DNA of 64,000 nt from Algihabitans albus (GTDB lineage: Bacteria; Pseudomonadota; Alphaproteobacteria; Kiloniellales; DSM-21159), in contig NZ_QXNY01000006.1 of the NCBI RefSeq assembly GCF_003572205.1, positions 372,001-436,000 of the forward strand, written 5' to 3'. Of this stretch, positions 17,736 through 26,365 are shown piece by piece; within the stretch, counting starts at the first letter, position 1, and each line of letters starts with the position of its first letter. The notes under the pieces are model-generated. The model did not search any database and was not told the origin of the DNA. It worked only from the letters and a program-made list of their open reading frames with translations. The position numbers and the translations under genes are program-made.

Positions 17736-19025
17736 TCACAGGCGCGGCCCATAGACCAGATCGGGTAGGAAGGTGATGATCTCCGGGAAGACGATCATCA
17801 CCAGCATCATCACCATGTAGGGCAGGATGAAGGGCAGGACGCCGATGGAAACCTGTTCGATGGAGATGTTGGTCAGCCGCGCGGCGACGTTGAGATTGCC
17901 GCCCAGGGGCGGAGTCAGGAAACCGATCTCGCAGCTCATCACCATGAAGATGCCGAAGACGATGGGATCGACGCCCATCGCCACCAGACCGGGCAGGAAG
18001 ATCGGGGTGAAGAGGATGATCTGCGCGAGGGACTCCATGAAGGTGCCGACCGCGATCAGGATCAGGCCGACGATGACCATGACCCAGAAGGGGTTGGCGG
18101 CCACGGTGTCCAGAAAAGCCTGCACCGCCTGCGGCATGTCGTAGAAGGCGAGTACCTGTCCGAAGGCGAGCGAAGGCGCGATGATGATCAGGATACCGCT
18201 CATCAGCGCGGTGAACTTCAGAGCTTCGGCGAAGCGATCCCAGGTCAGCTCGCGATAGACGAAGACGCCGATGAAAAGGGCATAGAAGACCGCCACCGAA
18301 GCGGCTTCGGTCGGTGTGAAGACCCCGCCGTAGATCCCGCCGAGGATGAGAATAGGCGCGAAGACGGCCCATTTCCCGCGCCAGAGCGCCTGCAGCAGCG
18401 GACGGAAGGAGAAGCGGTCTCCTGTGGAGCCGTAGCCGCGTCGCACCGAGATTACGTAGGCCGTCACCATCAGCATCAGCGCGACCGATACGCCTGGGAC
18501 GAAGCCCGCGAGAAACATGCGCGGGATCGATTCCTCCGCCACTAGGCAATAGATGATCATCAGGTTGCTGGGCGGAATCATGCTGCCCAGGGCGCCGGCC
18601 GAGGCGGCCACGGCGGCGGCGAAGCGCGGCCGGTAGCCCTGGCGCACCATCTCCGGAATGGTGACGCTGCCGATCGCCGCCGTGGTCGCGGGGCCGGAGC
18701 CGGAGAGGGCGGCGAAGAGCGCGCAGCCGAAGATCGTGACCATCGACATGCTGCCGCGGTAGGCGCCCACCAGGGACTGGGCGATGGCGATCATCCGCGA
18801 CGCCATGCCGCCGGTCTCCATCAGACGTCCAGCCAGGATGAAAAGGGGAATCGTCAGCAGCGGAAAGGGCTGCAGGGCCGTGAAGGCGTTCTGCGCCAGC
18901 AGGGTGACCGGAATGTCGATCAGAACCAGCGCAACGGCCGTCGTCAGACCGACCGCCGCGAACAGTGGCATGCCGAGCAACGTGAAGCCGACGAAGCAGA
19001 GAACGACGATCAGGGACGCGCTCAT
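17736..19025 (-). CDS. TRAP transporter large permease, DctM family (system D)
   Basis: The 429-residue protein has the DctM length and motifs: 'GALGSMIPPSNLMIIYCLVAEESIP' near residue 145, 'TPTEAASVAVFYALFIG' near 240 and 'GFLTPPLGGNLNVAARLTNISIEQV' near 365. Its start overlaps the dctQ stop by four bases. It lies 40 bases before the D-aminoacylase gene. The operon context points to N-acyl-D-amino acids or related acyl amino acids as cargo; this is inference. Confidence 0.93.
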   Translation of the reverse strand: MSASLIVVLCFVGFTLLGMPLFAAVGLTTAVALVLIDIPVTLLAQNAFTALQPFPLLTIPLFILAGRLMETGGMASRMIAIAQSLVGAYRGSMSMVTIFGCALFAALSGSGPATTAAIGSVTIPEMVRQGYRPRFAAAVAASAGALGSMIPPSNLMIIYCLVAEESIPRMFLAGFVPGVSVALMLMVTAYVISVRRGYGSTGDRFSFRPLLQALWRGKWAVFAPILILGGIYGGVFTPTEAASVAVFYALFIGVFVYRELTWDRFAEALKFTALMSGILIIIAPSLAFGQVLAFYDMPQAVQAFLDTVAANPFWVMVIVGLILIAVGTFMESLAQIILFTPIFLPGLVAMGVDPIVFGIFMVMSCEIGFLTPPLGGNLNVAARLTNISIEQVSIGVLPFILPYMVMMLVMIVFPEIITFLPDLVYGPRL

Positions 19026-19555
19026 TGGGTGCCGGCCCCATCTTTCCGAAGGGCTTCGTCATGCGATGGAGGCGTGATGCCGGGCAAACCGACGCGGCCG
19101 CCCGCGAACCAGCGCACGTATAGCTGGGCCGCGCGCAGCATGATCGCGACGTAGCCGATGATGACGATGCTCTGCGGCCACTTCTGGTCGATGCCGAGCG
19201 AAGGTGAGATGAACTCGCGCTGCCACAGCAGCGAGATGTATTCCCAGCCAACCACCAGCATCAGCGTGCAGAAGCCCATCCAGAGCAGGTCGCCGAGCAG
19301 GATCGCTGCCAGGGCCAGGGGGCGGGGTAGGGCCTCGACGGCGAAGAGGATGCGGATGTGGAAACGGTCCCGTACCGCCACGGCGGCGCCCATATAGACC
19401 GCCCAGACCATCGCGAAACCCGCCAGCTCCTCGGTCCAGGTGATGGCGGTGCTGAAGACGTAGCGGCTGACCACCTGCGCGAAGACGCAGACGGCGATCA
19501 GACAGAGGGCGGCCTGTGCGACGATCTCTTCGGCACGATCGAGAAGCAGTCTCAT
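19022..19555 (-). CDS. TRAP transporter small permease, DctQ family (system D)
   Basis: This four-helix protein of about 177 residues carries the DctQ pattern 'ITWTEELAGFAMVWAVYMGAAVAVRDRFHIRI' between helices 1 and 3. ATG at 19555 is preferred; GTG codons at 19570 and 19567 extend the frame by a few residues. No strong ribosome site is seen for any of these, so expression may depend on the hairpin-bearing leader between dctP and this gene. It overlaps the dctM start by four bases. Confidence 0.88.
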   Translation of the reverse strand: MRLLLDRAEEIVAQAALCLIAVCVFAQVVSRYVFSTAITWTEELAGFAMVWAVYMGAAVAVRDRFHIRILFAVEALPRPLALAAILLGDLLWMGFCTLMLVVGWEYISLLWQREFISPSLGIDQKWPQSIVIIGYVAIMLRAAQLYVRWFAGGRVGLPGITPPSHDEALRKDGAGTQ

Positions 19556-19628
19556 GGCTAGAGGCACCACTGGCAGGAGGAGGGCGCCGCGTACGGCCTC
19601 CCCTGAAGAAAGGGATTGCTGGATAAGG

Positions 19629-19674
19629 GGCCGGCCGGCGGGGGCGCCTCCCGGGCGCGCTCCGCCAGCCGGCC
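19629..19674 (-). repeat. Hairpin between dctP and dctQ (system D)
   Basis: Thirteen-base arms at 19629-19641 and 19662-19674 pair in full only when read as minus-strand RNA, where the one irregular position becomes a G-U pair; as plus-strand RNA it would be a C-A mismatch. It begins ten bases after the dctP stop. This strand bias supports a role in the dctPQM transcript. Confidence 0.7.
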
Positions 19675-19684
19675 GTTTTGCGCC

Positions 19685-20689
19685 TCAGCCCTCGGTTTCG
19701 CGAATGCGAACCAGCAGGTCGCGGAAGGCTTCGCCCTTCTCGTCCGCGAACTTGTTCTGCACGCTCTCGGCGGCCTCGATGAAGGGACCCTTTTCCGGAT
19801 AGGTGACATTCATCCCATGACCGGCCAGAGCGTCCCGCACCTTCTGAATCTCGTCTTTCATGATCGCGCGCTGGTGGTCCTGAGCCTCGGTGGCGGCCCG
19901 GCGCAGGGCCTCGGCCTGCTCCTCGTCGATGCGCGACATGAAGCGGTCGCTGACCAGCAGCGGCGTGAAGCCCGAGAAGTGCTCCAGGATCGCCAGATTG
20001 TCGGCGAACTCGTAGAACTTCATGTCCAGGATCACGCTGGTGCCGTTGTCGCCGCCGTCGATGGTGCCGGTCTGCAGGGCCGTCGGCGTTTCCGACCAGG
20101 CCAGCGGCACCGGCTCGGCGCCGAAGGCGCGGAAGGTTTCGATCATCACCTCGTTCTTTGGCACCCGGTACTTGAGGCCGCCGAAGTCCTCGAAGGTCTC
20201 GATCGGGCGCACGCTGTTGTAGAGGTCGCGATGTTCGACGTTGTTGAAGGAGAGCAGATGGACGCCGGTCTGCTCCAGCAGTTCGTCCTGGATGAAACTG
20301 CCCACCTCGCCGTCCAGTACGGCGATCGCATGATCGCGGCTGCGGAACACGTAGGGCAGCACGAAGACGTCCATCATGCCGAAGTGCGGCGAGATGTTGT
20401 TCTGCGAGATGAGGTAGCTGTCGACCGTGCCGAGCTGGATCGCCTTGAAGGCATCGTCCTCGCTGGAGATCTGCCCCGAGGGACGGAGCTTCACCTCGAT
20501 TTCGCCGTTCGTGTAGCTGTCGACCAGCTCCGCGAACTTCTTCGCGAAGACGCCGTTGTTCGAGTCCAGCGGCGTGCCCCAACCGAGATTCATGGTCGTT
20601 TGAGCCAGGGCCGGACCTGTCAGGGCCGCCAGGGCGACGCCGGCGCCCAGGATCGTGACGGCCGTCCGTCGTGTAAGCGATGTGGTCAT
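19685..20689 (-). CDS. TRAP transporter substrate-binding protein, DctP family (system D)
   Basis: The 334-residue protein starts with a Tat-like signal (SLTRRTAVTILGAG, cut near ALAQ) and shows the DctP fold: 'MNLGWGTPLDSNNGVFAKKFAEL' at the mature start, the conserved ligand Arg in 'GGLKYRVP' (about residue 170) and 'WSETPTALQTGTIDGGDN' (about 195). ATG at 20689 has GGGAGG upstream, which rules out the longer open frame. It heads the minus-strand operon dctP-dctQ-dctM-D-aminoacylase-DadA, divergent from a LysR gene. Confidence 0.92.
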   Translation of the reverse strand: MTTSLTRRTAVTILGAGVALAALTGPALAQTTMNLGWGTPLDSNNGVFAKKFAELVDSYTNGEIEVKLRPSGQISSEDDAFKAIQLGTVDSYLISQNNISPHFGMMDVFVLPYVFRSRDHAIAVLDGEVGSFIQDELLEQTGVHLLSFNNVEHRDLYNSVRPIETFEDFGGLKYRVPKNEVMIETFRAFGAEPVPLAWSETPTALQTGTIDGGDNGTSVILDMKFYEFADNLAILEHFSGFTPLLVSDRFMSRIDEEQAEALRRAATEAQDHQRAIMKDEIQKVRDALAGHGMNVTYPEKGPFIEAAESVQNKFADEKGEAFRDLLVRIRETEG

Positions 20690-20775
20690 GTTTTTTGCCT
20701 CCCGCGAACGTGCCCGCCTGGGCCGTCCCGTTGATTTCCCATAAGCGGAAAGCCTAGTGGGCAAAGGCAGGCGCG

Positions 20776-20817
20776 TATAATATCATTGCGTTCGTCTGTG
20801 ATACCGAAAAGGCATCA
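20776..20817. promoter_or_regulatory. Promoter element and LysR-type box in the dctP/lysR divergent gap
   Basis: TATAAT occurs at 20776-20781. At 20799-20817 an imperfect dyad (TGATACC-GAAAA-GGCATCA) contains a T-N11-A core, the usual LysR-protein site. It lies between the divergent system D operon and the LysR gene and is five bases from the LysR start, so autorepression is plausible. Confidence 0.5.
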
Positions 20818-20822
20818 GTTTC

Positions 20823-21761
20823 GTGCGACCGCGTTTCGATCTCCGTCATGTCGCCTGCTTTCTGGCCATCGTCGAGCACGGCAGTTTCCGGGGCGCCGCG
20901 CGCCATCTGAACATCGCGCAGCCGGCTTTGAGTCGCACTCTGCGCAATCTCGAGGAGGCTCTCGGCGCTCTCCTCATCGCGCGCGACCGGCGCGGTCTGG
21001 AGTTGACGCCGGCCGGCCGCGTTTTTGCTGCCGGGGGCGCGCGTCTCCTGGACGAGGCGGCGGATCTGGCCCACAGCGCTTCGCGGGCTCACAAGGGACT
21101 TCTGGGGCAGCTCCGCGTCAGCTACACGGACTTCGCCATCGCCGGCGCCTTGCCGGACATCGTCAACGCCTTCCGCACGGCTTTTCCCGAAATCTCGGTC
21201 ACCTTTACGCCGAGCGTCACGACCAGTCAGATCGAGGCGCTGCGGGAGGGACGGATCGACGCCGGCTTCCTGACCGGGCCGGTCGAGCTTCCGTTCCTGC
21301 AGACCCACATGGTTCAGCGCGACGATATCGTCGCGGTATTGCCCGCCGGGCACAGGCTTGCCGCGCGGGAGCGGGTGACGCTGGGCGATCTCGCGGACGA
21401 AGCCTTCGTTCTCGGCGTCAGCGAGCGCTGGTCTCATTTTCTCACTCACGTGACCCACCTCTGCCAGGGCGCCGGTTTTCTGCCGAAGCTCGCTCAGGAG
21501 GCGGCGGACAGCGAGGCGATCCTCGGGCTCGTCGCCGCCGGTATCGGGGTCACCTTGAGTATCGAGAGCATCGCGAAGCGGCCGCGGCCCGGCATCGTGA
21601 TGCGGCGCCTCGTCGGGCAACCCTATGAGGTTCAGACATTGCTCGCGTGGCGGCGCGGCGGAGAGGATCCGGCACTGCAGCACTTCCGCGATATCGCCCT
21701 GATCTACTGGGCCGAAGTTGCGGCGGTAACGGCGGACGGGGGGCGGCCCGCAGCCGAGTGA
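20823..21761 (+). CDS. LysR-family transcriptional regulator
   Basis: The 312-residue protein has a typical LysR winged HTH (residues 5-65, 'FRGAARHLNIAQPALSRTLRNLEEALG') and a two-lobed effector domain (about 95-300). The GTG start places the conserved 'DLRHVACFLAIVEHGSF' at residue 6, as usual in the family. It is divergent from the TRAP/D-aminoacylase operon across about 130 bases, so it probably controls that operon in response to the imported compound or a breakdown product. Confidence 0.92.
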   Translation: MRPRFDLRHVACFLAIVEHGSFRGAARHLNIAQPALSRTLRNLEEALGALLIARDRRGLELTPAGRVFAAGGARLLDEAADLAHSASRAHKGLLGQLRVSYTDFAIAGALPDIVNAFRTAFPEISVTFTPSVTTSQIEALREGRIDAGFLTGPVELPFLQTHMVQRDDIVAVLPAGHRLAARERVTLGDLADEAFVLGVSERWSHFLTHVTHLCQGAGFLPKLAQEAADSEAILGLVAAGIGVTLSIESIAKRPRPGIVMRRLVGQPYEVQTLLAWRRGGEDPALQHFRDIALIYWAEVAAVTADGGRPAAE

Positions 21762-21883
21762 GTCCCCGTCGGGAAGCTACGCGATCCGGCAAGGACCGTG
21801 TCGATCCGGCTCCTCGAAGCGGGAGCGAAAGTCGGCCAGCTTCCGCTGGACCTGATCGCACATCTCCCGGTAGTCTCCCGCCC

Positions 21884-22285
21884 ATGTGGAGATGTTTTCG
21901 CCGTCTGGCCGCGACCCTGGCTGTCGCCGCGTTGTTGGTCAATCTGGCCGGTCACGTCGCGCACGCGGCCTCCATGGGGTCGCTCGAGACGCCGGAGGCG
22001 GACGGGCCACTCCTCATTATCTGTACGTCCCAGGGCACGCAGGTCCTGGTCTGGACGGCCGACGGCTACGTGCCTCTGCCGGATCAGTCCGGGCAGGGCA
22101 AGCAACCCTGTCCGCTCTGCGCGTCCTTGGCCGGCGGCGCCCTTTTGCCGCCGGCCGTTCTCCTCGCGGCGAGTCTCGAACTCATCGTCGAACCGGTAAG
22201 CCGCCCGGAGAGCCGCGCTCCCCAACCTGTTCCCGCCTACGCGACCCCGCTTGTCCGGGCGCCGCCGCGAGTCTCCCTGCTCTGA
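21884..22285 (+). CDS. DUF2946-family secreted or membrane-anchored protein
   Basis: The 133-residue protein has a signal sequence or single anchor at residues 5-28, a lone Cys in 'LLIICTSQG' and the family's 'CPLCASLAG' CxxC motif near residue 74, followed by a second hydrophobic run and a Pro/Arg-rich tail. DUF2946 genes are commonly found beside TonB-dependent copper receptors of the OprC/NosA type, and the CxxC motif suggests metal or redox chemistry in the periplasm. Here the OprC-like barrel gene follows 89 bases later. ATG at 21884 was chosen because the signal peptide begins there. Confidence 0.72.
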   Translation: MWRCFRRLAATLAVAALLVNLAGHVAHAASMGSLETPEADGPLLIICTSQGTQVLVWTADGYVPLPDQSGQGKQPCPLCASLAGGALLPPAVLLAASLELIVEPVSRPESRAPQPVPAYATPLVRAPPRVSLL

Positions 22286-22374
22286 GTCTCGAGCCGTCCG
22301 GGCGCGATCCGTCAGGACAGATACGATGAAACACGGCCGCGAACGCTGCTGCTGCCCGCAGCCTATGCGTTCGC

Positions 22375-24561
22375 GTGGGGGAGTCGCAGGTGTCACAGTT
22401 ATCTTCAGGGCCGCGCCGCCGGGCGCGGGCGTCGATCCGGTATGTCGGTCGGCGCGGCCGGTCGCTTGAGCTCGGGTTTTGTCTCCTTGCCGGCCTGCTG
22501 GTCGGTCTGCCGCTGCAGGCGGCCGCGAACGAGAGCAGTTCGGGTCTGCCGTTTTTTCAAATTCAGAACGGCGATGTGCAACCGAACCATACGAGCCCGA
22601 TTCGTCAGTTCGAAGCCGTCCGAGGTGCCGGACTGGATGCCGCGCGCCCTCCGGGCAGGGGCGTTCAGCCGGTCGCGGACTTTCTGCCGCGGCTGCGCCA
22701 GCACCGCGATTCCCGGCCGCTTCCGATCGCGCCGCTTTTCCAGTTCGACCGGGCGCCGGGGGACATGCCTTACCGGACGGACAACATTCGTTTGCCGCTT
22801 GGGACGGACGACGCGCTTCGGCGCAACGCCGATCATTTCAAGATCTCCGGCGGCTATGCGACGCCGGGCGACACCTTGGAGGCCTTGGGGCAGGCAACGC
22901 TGCGCCGACCGGAGGGTTACCTGCGCGCCTTCGCGCGCGGGACCGATGCGCGCGACGGTTTCGAGGGCGGCGACGGCCAGCAGGTTCCCTTCGAATACTC
23001 CCGCAACAGCCAGCAGCTCGTGTTGGGCTGGACGCCCTCGGCGGACTTCGAAGCCTTCGCCGTTCTGCTGCGCGACGATATCGATGACGACGCGACACCG
23101 TCATCGCGGTTGGACAATCTCGAGACCGACCGACTGGTCGGGCGGCTCGGTTTCGAGCTCAGGGATGTTCCGGGTGAGGCGGTCTCGCGCGTCAGGGCGG
23201 AGATGCGCATCCGCGACGTCGAGCGGGTCAACAACAACTTCGACGTCCGGGATTTCACGGTTGCGCCCGGTGCCCGGCGGATCGAGGTCGAAAACGAACG
23301 CTTTTTCATCGACGGCCGCCTGTTCGGAGACTTCACCGCCGGCGCCTTCGAGAACCGGCTCGGCCTCGATTGGATCGTCGAGCGGCGCGACGGAGACCGC
23401 TTGACCGATCTGAACGCCGCGAGCCCCGAACCGCGCTTGAATGGGCTGGCCTCGCCCTTGTTCCCCGATATCGCGGTCGCCGAATTCGGGCCGACCTTCG
23501 AGACGGCGACCAGTCTGAGCGCGGACGACCACATGCGCTTCGGCCTGGGGTATCGCTTCGTCCACGCGGATGCGCAGGATGTCGATACAGCCGGTCAGGG
23601 GCCTTTCGCCAATCTCGCGCCAGGCTTGCCCGCCACGGCCTCCAATCTCTACGACTTCTACTACGGGTCGACGGAGGTCGAGCAGAACGATCACCTGCTG
23701 TCGGCCAGGGCCGTCTATCAGCATGAGACCCTGGACGACCGGCTGACGCTGTTCGGCGAGGTCGCGCGCACGGACCGCGCCGCGGACTCCAAGGAACGCT
23801 ATTGGGCCGGAACCACGCCGCCGCCCCAGGCGGCAAACCGCCTGGTGGGTAATCCCGAACTCGAGCCCGAACGGCACTATCAGGCGGCGGCCGGCTTCAT
23901 CTTCGACGGTCCCGACTGGATCGACTTCGGGCGTGCAAGGCGCGGCGGTACGACGCTGCTGCCGGGCGCCTGGCAGATCTCCGGAGCCCTACGATTCTCC
24001 CACGTCGAAGACTTCATCACGCGCGACTCCGCGAGGCTGCAGTCGGGGGTGTTGAGAAACGACGGCGCTCTGATCTTCCGCAACGTCGATGCCAATATCT
24101 TTACCGCCGAACTCGACGGTCAGTGGAACGTGACGACCAACCTATCGGCACGCGCCAACGTCATCTACAGCTATGGACAGAACAGCAGCGACAAGCGGCC
24201 GCTGTACGGGATCGCGCCCCTCGAGGCCAATCTCCTGCTGGACTACTCGGATCGGCTCGGCAGCTTCGGGACTTGGTCGCTCGGCGGCAAGCTACGGCTG
24301 GTTGCGGACCAGACCCGCGTCGACGACAACGCGGTGACGGGGTCCGGCTTCGACGAAGGCGAGACTGACGGCTGCGCGGTGCTCGACCTCTACGCCGGTG
24401 CGCAGCTCTACGACCGGATCGGACTGCGGCTCGGCGTCGAGAACGTTTTCGACAGCGATTACCGGGAACATGTCGCGCGTCATACGCTCGATTCCCGGCA
24501 AAGATCGCGGATCGCCGCGCCCGGCCGATCCCTTTTCGTCAACGCCATCGTCACTTTCTAA
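22375..24561 (+). CDS. OprC/NosA-like TonB-dependent receptor barrel without recognisable plug
   Basis: The 728-residue protein has a late signal sequence (hydrophobic about residues 32-50, cut near AAAN) and an outer-membrane barrel from about residue 155 to the C-terminal Phe. Segments such as 'GYLRAFARGTDARDGFEGGDGQ', 'LVLGWTPSADF' and the end 'LRLGVENVFDSDYREHVAR' match OprC-type copper receptors by eye. I find no TonB box and no plug motifs in residues 52-154, which are instead Pro/Arg-rich. Only 89 bases separate it from the DUF2946 gene, so the plug is not simply frameshifted upstream. The GTG start is tentative (another is at 22390). It precedes the ABC importer genes by 18 bases. Confidence 0.82.
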   Translation: MGESQVSQLSSGPRRRARASIRYVGRRGRSLELGFCLLAGLLVGLPLQAAANESSSGLPFFQIQNGDVQPNHTSPIRQFEAVRGAGLDAARPPGRGVQPVADFLPRLRQHRDSRPLPIAPLFQFDRAPGDMPYRTDNIRLPLGTDDALRRNADHFKISGGYATPGDTLEALGQATLRRPEGYLRAFARGTDARDGFEGGDGQQVPFEYSRNSQQLVLGWTPSADFEAFAVLLRDDIDDDATPSSRLDNLETDRLVGRLGFELRDVPGEAVSRVRAEMRIRDVERVNNNFDVRDFTVAPGARRIEVENERFFIDGRLFGDFTAGAFENRLGLDWIVERRDGDRLTDLNAASPEPRLNGLASPLFPDIAVAEFGPTFETATSLSADDHMRFGLGYRFVHADAQDVDTAGQGPFANLAPGLPATASNLYDFYYGSTEVEQNDHLLSARAVYQHETLDDRLTLFGEVARTDRAADSKERYWAGTTPPPQAANRLVGNPELEPERHYQAAAGFIFDGPDWIDFGRARRGGTTLLPGAWQISGALRFSHVEDFITRDSARLQSGVLRNDGALIFRNVDANIFTAELDGQWNVTTNLSARANVIYSYGQNSSDKRPLYGIAPLEANLLLDYSDRLGSFGTWSLGGKLRLVADQTRVDDNAVTGSGFDEGETDGCAVLDLYAGAQLYDRIGLRLGVENVFDSDYREHVARHTLDSRQRSRIAAPGRSLFVNAIVTF

Positions 24562-24579
24562 CCGAGAAAGGAGGCAATC

Positions 24580-25569
24580 GTGTCTTTCGCGATCACGCGC
24601 CGGTCGGTCCTTGGCGGGCTTGCCGCCACGGCCGCTGTATCCGGCCTGCCGTACAGGGCTTTCGCCCAATCCCTGCGCCTCTTCGGCGCGCCCATCGGCG
24701 TCTCCGTGCCGTTGGCCCACCTCGTGGACCGCAATGGTCTGGCGCCGCTGGCGGACAACGCGACGCTGACGATCTGGCGGTCGCCGGACGAAATGCGAGC
24801 CGGCGTCGTCTCCGGGGCGATCGAGCTGACCACCTCGCCGGCGCCGACGGCGGCCAATCTCTACAATCGCGGAACGGGCATGCGCCTCGCCGGCGTCCTG
24901 ACCACCGGCATGCTCTACCTGATGACGACGCGGGGCGGTCTCGATGACCTTACCGGCCTGGCCGGGCAGCGGGTCCTGGTCCCCTTCCGGGGCGACATGC
25001 CGGACCGAGTGTTCGAGCTGTTGCTGCGCGCGCGCGGCATGAGCCTGAACGACGTCGAGGTGCAATACACCGCGACTCCCATCGAGGCGGCGCAGCTTCT
25101 GTTGGCAGGGCAAGCCGAGTTCGCGGTACTGCAGGAGCCGGCGGCCACGGCGTCGATCATGCGGGGACTGGCGCAGTCGGTTCCCGTGTTCCGGGCGCTG
25201 GACTTTCAACAGCTCTACGCCGAGACAGGCGGCGAGGGGCTCGACATTCCCATGGCCGTCCTCATCATGCAGGACAGCCTCCGCGACCGTCTTCCCGACC
25301 TCCCGAACAAGCTGCTGAGCGAACTCCGCGGCTCGACCCAGTGGGTGCGGAACAATCCGGCCTCGGCGGCACGGCTCGGCGAGGACTATCTCGGTCTGCG
25401 GCAGCCGGTCCTGGAGCGCTCGATTCCCTTCATGAACCTCTCCCTGCGGACACCTGCCCAGGCGCGCGCATCCTTGGAACGCCTCTACGGCGAGTTGGCC
25501 GGCGAGTCCGCGGCACTGATCGGAGGCAGGCTCCCCGATGACGATTTCTACCTCGATATCCAGGCTTAG
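24580..25569 (+). CDS. NitT/TauT-type ABC transporter substrate-binding protein
   Basis: The 329-residue protein has a Tat-like signal (ITRRSVLGG, residues 5-13, cut after AFAQ) and the two-lobed fold of the NitT/TauT/SsuA group, with 'GAIELTTSPAPTAANLYNRG' (about residue 85) and 'LAGQAEFAVLQEPAATAS' (about 178). The GTG start has a near-perfect AAGGAGG. Genes for the permease and ATPase follow with overlaps. Such proteins normally bind small organic or inorganic anions, but the operon with a copper-receptor-like barrel and DUF2946 protein suggests a metal complex or metallophore. The ligand is unknown. Confidence 0.85.
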   Translation: MSFAITRRSVLGGLAATAAVSGLPYRAFAQSLRLFGAPIGVSVPLAHLVDRNGLAPLADNATLTIWRSPDEMRAGVVSGAIELTTSPAPTAANLYNRGTGMRLAGVLTTGMLYLMTTRGGLDDLTGLAGQRVLVPFRGDMPDRVFELLLRARGMSLNDVEVQYTATPIEAAQLLLAGQAEFAVLQEPAATASIMRGLAQSVPVFRALDFQQLYAETGGEGLDIPMAVLIMQDSLRDRLPDLPNKLLSELRGSTQWVRNNPASAARLGEDYLGLRQPVLERSIPFMNLSLRTPAQARASLERLYGELAGESAALIGGRLPDDDFYLDIQA

Positions 25570-26365
25570 AGCGGCGCCCTCTCCGACTCCACTGCAGCGG
25601 ACTGTCTGGAGCAGCGCCGGCCTGTTCGCCTTGATCCTGGCTTGGTGGCTCGGCAGCCTCGCCTTGAGCCCGATAGCCTTGCCGTCGCCTCTGGAGACCG
25701 CCTCGGCCTTGAGCCGCATTCTGTTCGACGGCGTCGCCCTTTCGTATCTCCTGGAAACGGCTTTTCGCGTTCTCTGCGGCTTCGCGGTGGCGCTGACCGT
25801 CGGTGCTGTCCTGGGCCTTGCGGCCGGCCTCTCGGTTCCGCTTCGACAGGCGGTCGGGCCCATCCTTTCGATGATGCTGGCCGTTCCGCCGATCGCCTGG
25901 GTCGTGTTGTCTCTCCTCTGGTTCGGGCTCGGCGGTCAGGCGGTGATCTTCACCATTGCCGTCGCGCTCGTTCCCATCGTCTTTCTCGCCATGCTGCAGG
26001 GGATGCGGACGGTCGATCCGGCCTTGGTCGAGATGGCCGAGAGCTTTCACCTGAGGTTTCCCGACTTCCTCCGGGAGGTCCTGCTGCCCCACCTCCTGTC
26101 CTACCTCCTGCCGGCTATGGTGACCGCTTTCGGAATTGCCTGGAAGGTTGCCGTCATGGCCGAATTGCTGGGCGCGCACAGCGGCATCGGCTCCGGCCTC
26201 GCCGTGGCGAGATCGAACCTCGACACTGCGGAAAGCTTCGCCTGGATCCTGCTGGCCGTCGGGAGCTTCCTGGCCGTGCAGTACGGTTTGATTCAACCGC
26301 TCTATCGTCGGCTGGAACCTTGGCGCGAGCCGGCCGCGGGCGCCGGGCGGCAGGTCGCCTCGTGA
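25538..26365 (+). CDS. NitT/TauT-type ABC transporter permease
   Basis: The 275-residue membrane protein has about six helices and the binding-protein-dependent permease (EAA) loop 'EMAESFHLRFPDFLREVLLPHLLSYLLPAM' at about residues 165-195. It overlaps the binding-protein gene by 32 bases and the ATPase gene by four (GTGA), so all three are translated together. It forms the membrane channel of the importer, probably as a homodimer. Confidence 0.9.
   Translation: MTISTSISRLRAAPSPTPLQRTVWSSAGLFALILAWWLGSLALSPIALPSPLETASALSRILFDGVALSYLLETAFRVLCGFAVALTVGAVLGLAAGLSVPLRQAVGPILSMMLAVPPIAWVVLSLLWFGLGGQAVIFTIAVALVPIVFLAMLQGMRTVDPALVEMAESFHLRFPDFLREVLLPHLLSYLLPAMVTAFGIAWKVAVMAELLGAHSGIGSGLAVARSNLDTAESFAWILLAVGSFLAVQYGLIQPLYRRLEPWREPAAGAGRQVAS

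Noticed and set aside
21762-21883. Cobalamin riboswitch ahead of the DUF2946/receptor operon
   Set aside because: No B12-box-like sequence or fitting length; the gap is only 122 bases.
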